The notes under the pieces: generated by a model
The model's database searches: none
What the model saw: only the letters and a program-made list of their open reading frames with translations
What the model was told of the DNA's origin: nothing
Position numbers and translations under genes: made by a program
NCBI RefSeq assembly: GCF_022759505.1
Contig: NZ_CP094289.1
Span: 3,100,001 to 3,164,000, forward strand
Direction of reading: 5' to 3'
DNA: 64,000 nucleotides
From: Georgenia sp. TF02-10
GTDB lineage: Bacteria > Actinomycetota > Actinomycetes > Actinomycetales > Actinomycetaceae
Part shown: in pieces, positions 37,197-46,280 of the stretch
Layout: each line of letters starts with the position of its first letter
Numbering within the stretch: the first letter of the stretch is position 1

Positions 37197-39118
37197 AGCT
37201 TGCGCCTCCTCGTGGTGGTCGTGGTCTGCATGCCCGAGCCGTCGGCGGGCAGGTCCAGCGACCAGGACACGACCCGCCGGGGCCCGGCCACCCCGGCGCG
37301 GGCGCGTTCGAGGACGATGGTGTCGCCCGGGTCCAGGTCGGGACGGGGCAGGTGGGTGACGGTGACCTGCTCGACCGGCTGCTGGAGGTCGGCCAGGGTG
37401 GCCCGGGCCAGGTCGTCGGCCTGCGCCTGGGTGGTGATCTCCCCGGACTCGACCCGCTTGTGGTAGGTGTGCCCGTGCCCGATCCACAGCGGGGAGGACG
37501 GGTCGTCGTCGGTGGCCACGGCCGTCAGCGGCGGCTCCACGTCCGGGCTGGTGCTGACCACGGTGACCTTGTTGGCCAGGTCGTCCAGGTCCAGCCCCAC
37601 CCGCACGTCGGAGAACGTCGCCCCGGCGCCCTCGGTGAAGACCGCCACCGGGACGGCGCCGGTGGGGATCGGCTCGACGGTAACCACGCCCATCCGGTCC
37701 ACGTAGGCGACCATCCCCGCGGCGGCCGCGATGCGCTCCACGTCCGCCCACGGGTCCCCGCCCGGCTCGCCCGGCTCGTAGTCAGTGGGCAGCCGGTGAC
37801 CGGTGGGGGTGATCGCCGTCGGCGCCCACGGGGCCTGGGAGGCCAGGATCATCGCGATGGCGTCCGAGCAGGTCATGCCGCCCACCTGGACCGCCGTGTC
37901 CCAGGTGGCCCGCTTGATCTCCGCCACCGCGTCCGAGCCGGTCACGGAGAAGACGATGGGCCCGTCGGGCTGGTCGTCCAGGTCGGGGACCTCCAGGTAG
38001 TAGGTGCCGACCGGGACCTCGCCCCACGTGCCGTCCGGGAGCTGCAGCCGCCACCACACCCGCGCCCGGTTGTGGGCCAGGGGGTGCAGCAGGTCCCCCG
38101 GCGTGCGGGGGAAGAGCGTCTCGTCGGTGACCGTCATGGACAGGCCCCACCGGATGGACGCCCCGGAGTCGCAGGTGACGCTCGCGGACTCCACCCCGGG
38201 GTGGGTCGCCGCCTCCCCGCCGAGGGTGGCGAGCACCGTGCCGTCCTCGGCGACGATCTCCACCCGGGCGGACTGCTCGATCTCCCGCCCGTCCAGCGCC
38301 TCCTGGAAAGCCTCGGAGACGACGAGCTCGCGCCACGGGATGGGCGGCGGTGCCGGGGCGATGGTCACCTGCAGGGTCGGCACGCCGGGCAGTGTGACCG
38401 GCACGACCAGCGCGCCGGCGACGGTCAGCGGCGGGGCCGTACCGGTCCCCGAGAGGCTGGCCCCGCCGGGGAGGGTGACGGGCACGTCCAGCGGCTCGGC
38501 GGTGATGACCCGGGGGGCCACCACGTCCACCGCGCCCGGGAGCGTGACCGGCACCGTGAAGGGCTGGACGGTGATGGACTGCTCGACCTCGACCGCGCCG
38601 GGCAGCTCGACCGGGACCAGCAAGGCGCCGGCCGGGTCGAGGTACTTCGTCGCCTCGTACTCGATGGTCAGGGTCGCCGCGGGCGGGGTCTCGACGGTGC
38701 CGATCTGGGACAGCTTGCCGGTGGCAGTGAGCTTGAAGCCGAGGGCGTTGCCGGCGCGCCAGCCGGGGCGGGCCACGATGGCCCGGACCGCGGCGGTGAC
38801 GTCGACGCGGTAGTCCTGCCCGGCCGGGGTGGCCGTGACCGGGTGGCCGGACGGTGCGGTGTGTCCGTTGTCCGCGAAGGGCGGCTGGTCGTCGGTGGTG
38901 AAGACCTCGACCGTGAACGGCTCGGCCGCGCCGGTCGCCCGGACATCCAGGATCGCGGACGAGACGAGCGCGCCGGGGGTGACCGGGACGCCGACGAACC
39001 GCAACCCGGCGGGGCCGCTGGTTGTGGTGGTGTTGCCGGTGGACCGGTAGGCGCCGGAACTGGACGCCCAGGAGCCGTCGTCGGCGGTGTCGGTGATCTG
39101 CCGGACGAACGTCGCCAT
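37193..39118 (-). CDS. Large minor tail protein
   Basis: 641 residues. Residues 1-155 form a beta-rich module (TFVRQITDTADDGSWASSSG). A repeated stretch follows at about 165-260, in which blocks of the type VPVTLPGAVDVV, VPVTLPGGASLS and VPVTLPGVPTLQ recur four times. The C-terminal 380 residues resemble siphovirus tail-tip/hub proteins (QPDGPIVFSVTGSDAVAEIK; ADVERIAAAAGMVAYVDRMG). It probably forms part of the tail tip complex. The VPVTLPG repeats are unusual for this family. Confidence 0.7.
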   Translation of the reverse strand: MATFVRQITDTADDGSWASSSGAYRSTGNTTTTSGPAGLRFVGVPVTPGALVSSAILDVRATGAAEPFTVEVFTTDDQPPFADNGHTAPSGHPVTATPAGQDYRVDVTAAVRAIVARPGWRAGNALGFKLTATGKLSQIGTVETPPAATLTIEYEATKYLDPAGALLVPVELPGAVEVEQSITVQPFTVPVTLPGAVDVVAPRVITAEPLDVPVTLPGGASLSGTGTAPPLTVAGALVVPVTLPGVPTLQVTIAPAPPPIPWRELVVSEAFQEALDGREIEQSARVEIVAEDGTVLATLGGEAATHPGVESASVTCDSGASIRWGLSMTVTDETLFPRTPGDLLHPLAHNRARVWWRLQLPDGTWGEVPVGTYYLEVPDLDDQPDGPIVFSVTGSDAVAEIKRATWDTAVQVGGMTCSDAIAMILASQAPWAPTAITPTGHRLPTDYEPGEPGGDPWADVERIAAAAGMVAYVDRMGVVTVEPIPTGAVPVAVFTEGAGATFSDVRVGLDLDDLANKVTVVSTSPDVEPPLTAVATDDDPSSPLWIGHGHTYHKRVESGEITTQAQADDLARATLADLQQPVEQVTVTHLPRPDLDPGDTIVLERARAGVAGPRRVVSWSLDLPADGSGMQTTTTTRRRKL

Positions 39119-39151
39119 GCTTCACCCCCTCTCGGAGACGGAGAGGTTGGG

Positions 39152-39550
39152 TCAGGAGCCGAGGCGGAAGATGCCCGGCACGGGCCACCGAGCTGTCACG
39201 TCGGACCCGTTCAGCGACAGCTCCGTCTGCTCGGCCCCGGCGCCGAAGTTGGACCGCCGGACGATCAGCCTGGTGCCCTGGGCGATGACGATAGCCTTGA
39301 CCGTCGCCGCCCCGGTGGCGGCCGTCCAGGTCGTGGGCGAGGCGTTGAACATGCCGCCCTCGACCACCTTGCCCTCCACCGTCGTGGTCGCCAGCCTGGC
39401 CGCGGCCGGGATGTCGCTGACGAGGGTGTGGTTGTCGTAGTCCGGCTCGTAGGCGCCCGAGACGAGGATGGCCGTGACCTCCCCGTCCATCAGGTCCACG
39501 TCGCCGCTCATCATCGCGTCGAGCGCCTTGGTGTACATGCCCTCAGCCAT
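39152..39550 (-). CDS. Small tail-region virion protein
   Basis: 132 residues starting MAEGMYTKALDAMMSGDVDL. The segment DGEVTAILVSGAYEPDYDNH followed by LVSDIP is found in a recurrent family of actinophage structural proteins encoded beside tail-tip genes. Exact position in the virion is unknown. Confidence 0.65.
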   Translation of the reverse strand: MAEGMYTKALDAMMSGDVDLMDGEVTAILVSGAYEPDYDNHTLVSDIPAAARLATTTVEGKVVEGGMFNASPTTWTAATGAATVKAIVIAQGTRLIVRRSNFGAGAEQTELSLNGSDVTARWPVPGIFRLGS

Positions 39551-39559
39551 CGGTGCTCC

Positions 39560-41518
39560 TCATCGGTAGGTGGCGGCGTCCTCGGGGGACATGCCGTACA
39601 GGCCAGCGGTCTCGACCGGGTGGGTGACCGGCGCCCGGGTCGCGGCGCCGGGGGCGACCGGTGCCTGCTCGACCCACGCCACCGGGATGCGCCGCCGGGT
39701 CAGGGCGTGCTGCACCGGGCGGGCGGTCGAGAGCTCGGCGGACACGTCGAAGCACAGGGCACCCGCGTCGTGCAGGTCGGGCCCGTCGCCGCGCTCGGCG
39801 GGCCACCGGACCAGCAGCGGCTCCCCGGCGTGCAGCATCGCCAGCAGCGCCTCCTGCTCGGCCCCGTCCAGGGCCGCCAGCTCCATGGACCCGGCGCGCC
39901 CACGAAGGCCGCCGTACAGGACGCGGGAGAAGGTGTCCCCCGCGCCGTCGAAGATCGTCACGGGCCGGCGGTGGGTGTGCTCCCCGTCGCTGACGATGTA
40001 GACCTCCCGCCAGGTGGTCACCGGGTCGGCTGCCGCCGCCAGGTAGGACCGGGGGTCGGTAGAGACCACGGGCGCGGAGATGCCCCACTCGGAGCGGAGG
40101 TACTGCCCGTCCAGCACCTTGGCGGCGTCCGCCCGGTACGCCGTAGGGATGCCGTACGGCGCGAAGACGTCGGTGAAGGCGACGGTCCCGGACCCGCCGG
40201 TGGTGACGGCCGTGACCGGCACCCACAGCCCCTGGCTGGTCACCCGCTCCACCGTGACCCGGGTGCCCGGGGCGGCGGTGACGCCGACGCGGATGCCTCG
40301 GCGGCCCGGGAGGGCCTCCACGGACGGCACCGGCGGCGCCGTCCACGCCACGGTGAACGGCCGGGTCGCCCAGGACGACCAGGAGCCGCCGGTCTGCTGG
40401 ACCCGCACCTGCGCCTCGTAGCCCCCGCCGTTGGCCCAGCCCAGGACCGGGACGGTGTAGAAGGCCAGCCGGCCGGGGAGGACGCCGGAGTCGTGCAGGA
40501 CGGTCCCGGCCTGGACGATGCGGACCTGGGCGGCCGTCTGCTGCCCCCGCGGGGTCGTCGCCGTCCACGCCACCTGCGGGGTCAGGTCGTCCTGGACGGT
40601 GCCCGTCGGGGCCGTCACCTCCGCCGTCGGCGGGGTCACGGGCGTGAAGGACGAGGCGGGCGACCACGGCGACCACTGCCCGTCCACCTTCTCGCGGGTG
40701 CGGACCTGCCAGGACCGCAGCAGCCCGGCCGTGAACCGCCCGGCCGGGATCGTCACGCCCGACGTCGCCGACAGGTTCGTCGTGGCCTGGGCGACCAGCG
40801 CCGAGGTCGAGGCCGACCAGTACAGCCACTCCCCGTCCCCGGCGTCCACCCGCCACTGGTAGGCGTCCTGCGCGCCGCCGGCCACGACCGGCCGGTGCTG
40901 CCACAGGAAGTCGATGCTGCCGGTGTTGGTCACCTCGTCCCCGGCGCCCGGGGCCAGCACCACCGGCGCCGACGGACCCGCCGGGGGCAGCAGCTCCACC
41001 GCCACGCCCGACACCCGCCCCGGCACGCCGAGGGTGCCGCCGGCGGCGGACATCACGTCCGCCGCGGCGACCTTGCCCGACCAGGCGCCGAGGATCGTGG
41101 CCTTGGTCAGGGTCGCCGCCGGACCCCACGGCACCCCGGACGGCAGGCCCGGGGAGCGCGCAGGATCCCAGCCCGCCGCCATGACAGCACCGCCGCCGGG
41201 CTGGACCGTCACCTGCGCGAGCCCGGACCGGACCACCCCGACGCCCGCAGTGTCGCGGTACACCCGCAGCTGCGCCAGGCCCTGCACGGTCGGCGCCGGG
41301 TCGCTGGCCCCGGTGAGGACCCGGGAGGACACCCGCGCCCGCAGCGACTGCGCCAGCCCCCCCACAGTGAAGCCGTCCACCACCCGCCAGCCCGGCAGCG
41401 CCCGGGGCCCACGGTCCGAGGTCGAGGCCTCCACCAGGACCGCCAGGTCCCCGGCCCGTACCCCCGCCGGCCACGACGGCGACGCCGACCAGCCGGACGC
41501 GCCCACCACAGTGGTCAC
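39560..41518 (-). CDS. Tail-tip protein with fibronectin-III-like repeats
   Basis: 652 residues from GTG 41518 behind GAGGAGG, overlapping the tape-measure stop by GTGA. Several Fn3/Ig-like units are visible from about residue 200: YQWRVDAGDGEWLYWS, SWQVRTREKVDGQWSPWSP, YEAQVRVQQTGGSWSSWA. The C-terminal 170 residues (GDTFSRVLYGGLRGRAGSM) are of distal-tail type. It probably bridges the tape measure end and the fibre. It carries protospacers for spacer 11 (40893-40925) and, more loosely, spacer 16 (40649-40681). Confidence 0.75.
   Translation of the reverse strand: MTTVVGASGWSASPSWPAGVRAGDLAVLVEASTSDRGPRALPGWRVVDGFTVGGLAQSLRARVSSRVLTGASDPAPTVQGLAQLRVYRDTAGVGVVRSGLAQVTVQPGGGAVMAAGWDPARSPGLPSGVPWGPAATLTKATILGAWSGKVAAADVMSAAGGTLGVPGRVSGVAVELLPPAGPSAPVVLAPGAGDEVTNTGSIDFLWQHRPVVAGGAQDAYQWRVDAGDGEWLYWSASTSALVAQATTNLSATSGVTIPAGRFTAGLLRSWQVRTREKVDGQWSPWSPASSFTPVTPPTAEVTAPTGTVQDDLTPQVAWTATTPRGQQTAAQVRIVQAGTVLHDSGVLPGRLAFYTVPVLGWANGGGYEAQVRVQQTGGSWSSWATRPFTVAWTAPPVPSVEALPGRRGIRVGVTAAPGTRVTVERVTSQGLWVPVTAVTTGGSGTVAFTDVFAPYGIPTAYRADAAKVLDGQYLRSEWGISAPVVSTDPRSYLAAAADPVTTWREVYIVSDGEHTHRRPVTIFDGAGDTFSRVLYGGLRGRAGSMELAALDGAEQEALLAMLHAGEPLLVRWPAERGDGPDLHDAGALCFDVSAELSTARPVQHALTRRRIPVAWVEQAPVAPGAATRAPVTHPVETAGLYGMSPEDAATYR
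40893..40925 (-). other. Protospacer-like site of CRISPR spacer 11 (30/33)
   Basis: Minus strand matches the spacer at 12076-12108 except at positions 7 to 9. PAM AAC. It lies in the Fn3-repeat tail-tip gene. Confidence 0.9.
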
Positions 41519-44500
41519 CTGGCCCTCCTCACCGCGGTCGTCAGGGCACGCTGGGTCTCCCGCCGCGCCACCGGCGCGGAGACCTCCTCGACGTAGGCGT
41601 CGAACTCGCGGTTGCCCACCCGGAGGACCACGTGGTCCGGCAGGCTGTTGCTCATGCCCTGGTTGGCCAGGCGGTGCATGTCCGCGAACTGCTGGCTGGA
41701 CAGCACCGCGTCCGGGGTCCGCATCGACGCCGAGTGGTAGGCCAGCATCCCCGGCTCGAGCCAGGCGTTCCCGCCGTCGAAGATGTTCAGGGACTCGGGG
41801 TTGACGGCCCGGCCCCACCCGCCGCGGTGCAGCTCGAAGTGGAGATGGACGCCGGTGACGTTGCCGGTGGCGCCCTGGTAGCCGATGTGCTGACCAGCCT
41901 TCACCTGCTGCCCCGGCCTGACCTGGATGCCACCGACCGGGTTGTGCCCGTAGTAGGTGAACACCCCGCCGCCGTGGGAGATGCCGATACCGAGGCCGGT
42001 GCGGCCCCCCAGGATGCCCGCGCCCGTCCGGAACACGGTCCCGGCGTTGGCGGCGAACGTGGGCCCGCCGCCGGCGACGTCGATACCGGCGTGCAGCCGG
42101 CCCCACCTGTTCCCGAACCGGCTCGTGATCGGGCCGCGGGACGGGCGTCGCCACCCGCCCGGCCCCGGTGGCGGACCACCCTGCTCCGCACCGCCCTGAC
42201 CGGGCGGGGGTGCCTCGGCGTCCTTGCCCCTGATCCAGCCGATCAGGCTGTCCATGGCGTTGGTGACCACGGACCCGGCGAGGCCGCCGACCGGCCCCCA
42301 CTGGGAGACCGTGCCGCCGATGAGTCGCTTCAGCGGGTCCAGGATCGCCGCCGCTGCCGAGGCGAGACCGCCGCGCACCCACGACACCGCCGACGACACG
42401 GCGCTCTTGGTGGCCTCCCACCCGCGGGAGAAGATGTTGTCGCCCATCGGGGCCAGCGCCTCGGACGGCCGGCGTCCCGCGGCCCGGCGCGCCAGGTCAC
42501 GGTCCAGGTCCTTCCCCTGCGCCAGCGCCGCCGCGGTCTCCGCCGCGGTGTACACCCGGCCTGGGGTGGCGAGGTCGATGAGCTCGGGACCCTCCTCGCC
42601 CACCAGCGCCCAGCCCGGACGGGCCCGGCCGCCCTTCGCGAACGCCGGGATGTCGTCCGCGTGCGGCAGGCGGGCCTTCGACCCGATCGCGACAGCGACG
42701 TTGTCGAAGGCCTTCTTGATCCCGCCGTTCCAGACGTCGTTGATGATGAAGTTGATCGGCAGGCGGAACACGTTCGCCACGGCCCGGAAAGCAGTCCCGA
42801 TGGACTTGACGCCGTCCTCGACCCAACCCCGGACCTTGTCCAGCCCGGCCTTGAAGCTGCCGAACACGTTGGCGTCGATCCAGTCCCAGACCGCCTTGAA
42901 GCCAGCCTTCAGTCCCTCCCAGATCACCACGACCGCGGCGACCTTGTCGTTGAACCAGGACCGCACGGCCTCGATTCCGGCGTTGAAGGCGTCGAACACC
43001 GCGCTCTTGATGTAGTCCCAGCCCGCCTTCAGGGCCACCTTGGCGCCGTCCCAGTAGCGCTGGATGTCCATCCACTTCTGGTTGAACCAGTCCGCCACCA
43101 GGGCCCAGGCCGCCCGCAGCGGGGCGAAGACGTTCAGGTCGATCCACGCCCAGGCAGCCTGGAGCGCGACCTTCGCGCCGTCCCAGTAGCGCTGGATATC
43201 GAGCCAGCGGTCGCGGAACCAGGCCGCCACCACGGCGAACGCGGCCCGCAGCGGGGCGAAGACGTTCAGGTCGATCCACGCCCAGGCAGCCTGGAGCGCG
43301 ACCTTCGCGCCGTCCCAGTACCGCTGGATGTCCAGCCACCGGTCTGAGAACCACTGCGCCACGGCCTGCCACCCGGCCTTGATCCCCTCGAAGATCGGGG
43401 ACAGCGCGTTCTCCCACAGCCACTGGATACCCGCGGCCATCAGGTCCCACGCCAGCTTGATGACGTTGACCCAAATGTCGTAGATGAAGCCCGCCATGGC
43501 CGACCAGGCGTTCCATATCCCGGTGAATATCGGGGACAGCACGGTGGTCCACAGCCACGACGCGGCGGCCGCCACGGCGTCCCAGGCGGGCTTGAGGATG
43601 CCCTCCCACGCCGCCTGGACGGCGGCGACCAGGAAAGCCCAGCCGGCCTGGATTCCAGCCCATGCCGGCTGCAGCACGCCCGTCCACAGCCACGACGCGC
43701 CGGCCCCGATGGCCGACCAGATGCCCTGGAAGAAGGGCACCACGGTCCCGGTGAACCAGCCGACCACGGCGCCGACGGCCGTCTGGATTCCGGTCCACAC
43801 CCCGGAGACGACCGTGCCCACGGTGGAGACGCCGGACTTGATGCCCTCCCAGACGGCACCGAGGAAGGGCACGACCGAGGTGGTGAACCAGGTGACGACC
43901 GCCTCGGCGGCGGCCTTGATGCCACCCCACACCGGCTGCATGACGTTCTGCCACAGCCAGGTGGCGCCGGCCGCGATCCCGTCCCAGACCGTCTTGAGGA
44001 AGGGAACGACGCTGCCGGTGAACCAGTCCACGACGGCGCCGACGGCGGCCTTGATCCCGTCCCACGCGGCCTGGACGACATTCCGGAACGTCTCGGAGTT
44101 CTGGTAGGCATAGACGAGCCCGGCGACCAGCAGCCCGATGGCGGTGATGACGATGCCCAGGGCGTTCGCCCGCATCGCCGCGTTCAGGCCCTTCTGGGCG
44201 AACGTCGTGGCCGCGATCCAAGCCTTCACGGTGTTGAGGACCTTGAAGGCCAGCAGCGCCGTCACGGCGACGCCGACCCCGGTCGCGAGCGCGATCACGG
44301 CGTCCTTGTTCTCGACCACGAACCCCGCGAGAGACTTCAGCGCCGGCAGGCCGCTGGTGTTGATCCAGGCGACGAAGCCGTTCACGGCCGGCAGGAGCCG
44401 CTCGCCGAGCTCGGCGCGCATGTCCGCCCAGCGCGAGGCCAGGATGCGCTGCTGGTTCGCCAGCCCGTCGGAGGTGTTGGCGAAGTCGCCATGGGTCTGG

Positions 44501-45399
44501 GCGGTCTGCTGCATCAGGGCGCCGTAGCGCGCCTGCACCTTCTGCGCCTCGGTCATCTCGCCACTGCCGTCGGAGATTCCGTTGGCGAGGGCGTACGCCT
44601 CGACGGCGGCTGCGGAGAGGTCGATGCCGTACTTCCGCAGCGGCTCGGTCTCCCCGGCCAGACCGGACTGGAAGAGCTCGGCCGCCTCGGACACGTCGAG
44701 GTTCATCACCGAGGCGAAGTCCGACGCGCGCGTCGTCAGGTCGTCCAGGGTCCCGACGACGTTCCCACCCTCGCCGGCGATCGTCTTGGAGAACGCAGAG
44801 AACCGGACCGCCAGGTTGTTGAACTCAAGGTTCGACAGGCCCAGGTTGTCCGCGGCGCTCCGACCGAGCTTCTGCACCCCGCCCGAGGCGTCACCGAAGG
44901 AGACGTTCAGGGCGTTGATGGACTCGCTCAGCCCGGACGCCTCGTCGATAGAGCCCTTGAGGAAGGACCCGATCCCGACCGCCGTGAACACCCCGGCCAT
45001 CGGCGCCACCGCCGACTTGAAGCGCGAGACGAACCCACTGCCGGCGAGGGTCCCGGCGCTGGCCACCGTGGCAGAGATGCCGCTGCCGATCTTGCTGGCC
45101 GCACTGCCGACCGCGCTGGTGGCCTTGCCCAGCCCCGCCGAGAGCCGGGAGCCGAAGCCCGTGGCGGCCGTCGCCCCGGCCCCCGCGACAGCGCCGGAGG
45201 CGCCCGCGGCAACCGCACCGGCGGCCGACTTGACAGCGCCCGCCTTGGCCGCAACACCGTTGGCCATGCCGGTCGCCATGGCCGTGCCGGCGTCCTTGCC
45301 GGCGCCCGGCATGATGGTGTTGACCTGGTCGCCGACGTCCTTCTGGAAGCCCTTGAGCGAGGGCGCCACGAGGATCGTGGCGCGACCGACGACCGGCAC
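41515..45399 (-). CDS. Tail tape measure protein with C-terminal M23 peptidase domain
   Basis: 1294 residues, the longest gene here; tape length sets tail length. GTG start behind GGAGGT. The N-terminal 150 residues are Ala/Gly-rich helical. Central membrane helices (VIALATGVGVAVTALLAFKV) precede a tryptophan-rich repeat zone at about 470-840 (WDGIKAAVGAVVDWF, WEGILKPAWDAVAAAA, and DIQRYWDGAKVALQAAW nearly identical three times). The last 250 residues hold an M23-type lysostaphin fold with HAGIDV and HLHFEL, able to open peptidoglycan during DNA entry. Protospacer for spacer 5 lies at 42997-43029. Confidence 0.93.
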   Translation of the reverse strand: MPVVGRATILVAPSLKGFQKDVGDQVNTIMPGAGKDAGTAMATGMANGVAAKAGAVKSAAGAVAAGASGAVAGAGATAATGFGSRLSAGLGKATSAVGSAASKIGSGISATVASAGTLAGSGFVSRFKSAVAPMAGVFTAVGIGSFLKGSIDEASGLSESINALNVSFGDASGGVQKLGRSAADNLGLSNLEFNNLAVRFSAFSKTIAGEGGNVVGTLDDLTTRASDFASVMNLDVSEAAELFQSGLAGETEPLRKYGIDLSAAAVEAYALANGISDGSGEMTEAQKVQARYGALMQQTAQTHGDFANTSDGLANQQRILASRWADMRAELGERLLPAVNGFVAWINTSGLPALKSLAGFVVENKDAVIALATGVGVAVTALLAFKVLNTVKAWIAATTFAQKGLNAAMRANALGIVITAIGLLVAGLVYAYQNSETFRNVVQAAWDGIKAAVGAVVDWFTGSVVPFLKTVWDGIAAGATWLWQNVMQPVWGGIKAAAEAVVTWFTTSVVPFLGAVWEGIKSGVSTVGTVVSGVWTGIQTAVGAVVGWFTGTVVPFFQGIWSAIGAGASWLWTGVLQPAWAGIQAGWAFLVAAVQAAWEGILKPAWDAVAAAASWLWTTVLSPIFTGIWNAWSAMAGFIYDIWVNVIKLAWDLMAAGIQWLWENALSPIFEGIKAGWQAVAQWFSDRWLDIQRYWDGAKVALQAAWAWIDLNVFAPLRAAFAVVAAWFRDRWLDIQRYWDGAKVALQAAWAWIDLNVFAPLRAAWALVADWFNQKWMDIQRYWDGAKVALKAGWDYIKSAVFDAFNAGIEAVRSWFNDKVAAVVVIWEGLKAGFKAVWDWIDANVFGSFKAGLDKVRGWVEDGVKSIGTAFRAVANVFRLPINFIINDVWNGGIKKAFDNVAVAIGSKARLPHADDIPAFAKGGRARPGWALVGEEGPELIDLATPGRVYTAAETAAALAQGKDLDRDLARRAAGRRPSEALAPMGDNIFSRGWEATKSAVSSAVSWVRGGLASAAAAILDPLKRLIGGTVSQWGPVGGLAGSVVTNAMDSLIGWIRGKDAEAPPPGQGGAEQGGPPPGPGGWRRPSRGPITSRFGNRWGRLHAGIDVAGGGPTFAANAGTVFRTGAGILGGRTGLGIGISHGGGVFTYYGHNPVGGIQVRPGQQVKAGQHIGYQGATGNVTGVHLHFELHRGGWGRAVNPESLNIFDGGNAWLEPGMLAYHSASMRTPDAVLSSQQFADMHRLANQGMSNSLPDHVVLRVGNREFDAYVEEVSAPVARRETQRALTTAVRRAR
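42997..43029 (+). other. Protospacer-like site of CRISPR spacer 5 (30/33)
   Basis: Matches the spacer at 11710-11742 except at positions 8, 9 and 28. PAM AAC. It lies in the tape measure gene. Confidence 0.9.
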
Positions 45400-45424
45400 G
45401 GACGACCACCTCCGCCCTCGTCGT

Positions 45425-45934
45425 TCAGCTGTCGGTGGCGTGCGGGAAGAACGCGGTCAGGAGCCACTCCCCAGCGGCCTGCGCGGCCGCGGCGCGTGCC
45501 TCGTCCAGGGCAGTGACCGGGCGGGGGAAGGGCTTGTCGTTGACCTTGGGCGCCGGCCGCAGGCTCTTCACCTGCACGACCGGGATGCCGACCTTGAGCG
45601 TGGCCACGGCCTTGACGACCTCACCGAGGCGGTCGCGGACCTCGGCCATGAGCGCCGTCTGGGTGTCCCACTCGGTCAGCGGCGGGGTCCACCTCGGGGC
45701 CGGGCCCTCGTTCTCGCCCTCACGCTGGAGCGCGAGCTGGGCGGCCTCGCGGTCGGTGGCCATGGCGGCGCGGGTGCGGGACGTGCCCGGCAGCTGCTCG
45801 ATGAGCTCCAGCAGGGCCCGCCACCGCCGCGCCCGCCACCACTGGGCGAGGTCGACACCGGGGTACTCGTGGGCGAGGTCGGCTCGGATGGCCTCCCGGT
45901 ACCTCGTCAGGAGGCCGTAGAGGCGTTCCCTTCC
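45425..45934 (-). CDS. Tail assembly chaperone extension (expressed by -1 frameshift)
   Basis: This frame opens with GRERLYGLLTRYREAIRADL and continues through WWRARRWRALLELIEQLPG to a 169-residue end with no good start of its own at the 5' end (an ATG at 45763 is internal). It joins smoothly to the preceding chaperone gene if ribosomes slip back one base near 45925-45936 (ccg-gaa-ggg-aac). Siphoviruses commonly make such a G/GT pair directly before the tape measure gene, in a fixed ratio. The slip sequence is G/A-rich but not a textbook heptamer, so the exact site is inferred. Confidence 0.8.
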   Translation of the reverse strand, partial: GRERLYGLLTRYREAIRADLAHEYPGVDLAQWWRARRWRALLELIEQLPGTSRTRAAMATDREAAQLALQREGENEGPAPRWTPPLTEWDTQTALMAEVRDRLGEVVKAVATLKVGIPVVQVKSLRPAPKVNDKPFPRPVTALDEARAAAAQAAGEWLLTAFFPHATDS

Positions 45935-46242
45935 GGGCGGCCGCCGAAGATGTACTCGTAGTGCTTGGTGACCTTCTGGGCCAGCGCGATGGTCTGGCGG
46001 ATGTTCAGCCGCTCAGCCTTCAGCTTCTTGTGGTCCTCGTCGGAGAGCCATCGCTTGAAGATGACCGAGTTCGGCTGGCCCTCGATGTCGGCCATGAAGT
46101 CCTCGAACTCCTCCATCTCCATGTCGCCCGGGTCGGGGAAGGTGATGACCTTGCCGCCGGAGAGGCCCAGGCGGTACGGCTCGGGGTGCGCCTCGGTTTC
46201 GAGGCTGGCGGCGGTGGCGTGAATGGTGGGCTTGTCGGTCAC
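45907..46242 (-). CDS. Tail assembly chaperone (G-type)
   Basis: 111 residues, starting MTDKPTIHATAASLETEAHP, with the core KVITFPDPGDMEMEEFEDFM and SVIFKRWLSDEDHKKLKAER. It coats the tape measure protein during tail assembly and is absent from the finished virion. Its 3' end overlaps the -1 extension. It is the most heavily targeted gene in the window: spacer 26/30 matches 46108-46140 exactly, spacer 24/28 matches 45941-45973 with one mismatch, and spacer 25/29 resembles 46018-46050. Confidence 0.85.
   Translation of the reverse strand: MTDKPTIHATAASLETEAHPEPYRLGLSGGKVITFPDPGDMEMEEFEDFMADIEGQPNSVIFKRWLSDEDHKKLKAERLNIRQTIALAQKVTKHYEYIFGGRPEGNASTAS
45941..45973 (-). other. Protospacer of CRISPR spacers 24 and 28 (32/33)
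   Basis: The minus strand matches the spacer at 12867-12899 and 13111-13143 at 32 of 33 positions; the single difference (C for T) is at position 31, far from the PAM. The PAM is AAG, and the G matches the base ending the upstream repeat. It lies just before the tail-chaperone slip site. Confidence 0.97.
46108..46140 (+). other. Protospacer of CRISPR spacers 26 and 30 (33/33)
   Basis: The plus strand is identical over all 33 bases to the spacer at 12989-13021 and 13233-13265. The PAM is AAC (46106-46108), whose C matches the base ending the upstream repeat. A working Cascade should cut here. Confidence 0.99.
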
Positions 46243-46280
46243 GGGTGTTCCTCTTTCGGGTGTGCTGGTACGGTCCGCCC

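Noticed and set aside
37352-41596. A plus-strand open frame of about 1400 codons
   Set aside because: It lies antisense to well-supported tail genes. GC-rich codons leave few stops on the other strand. The composition is nonsense.
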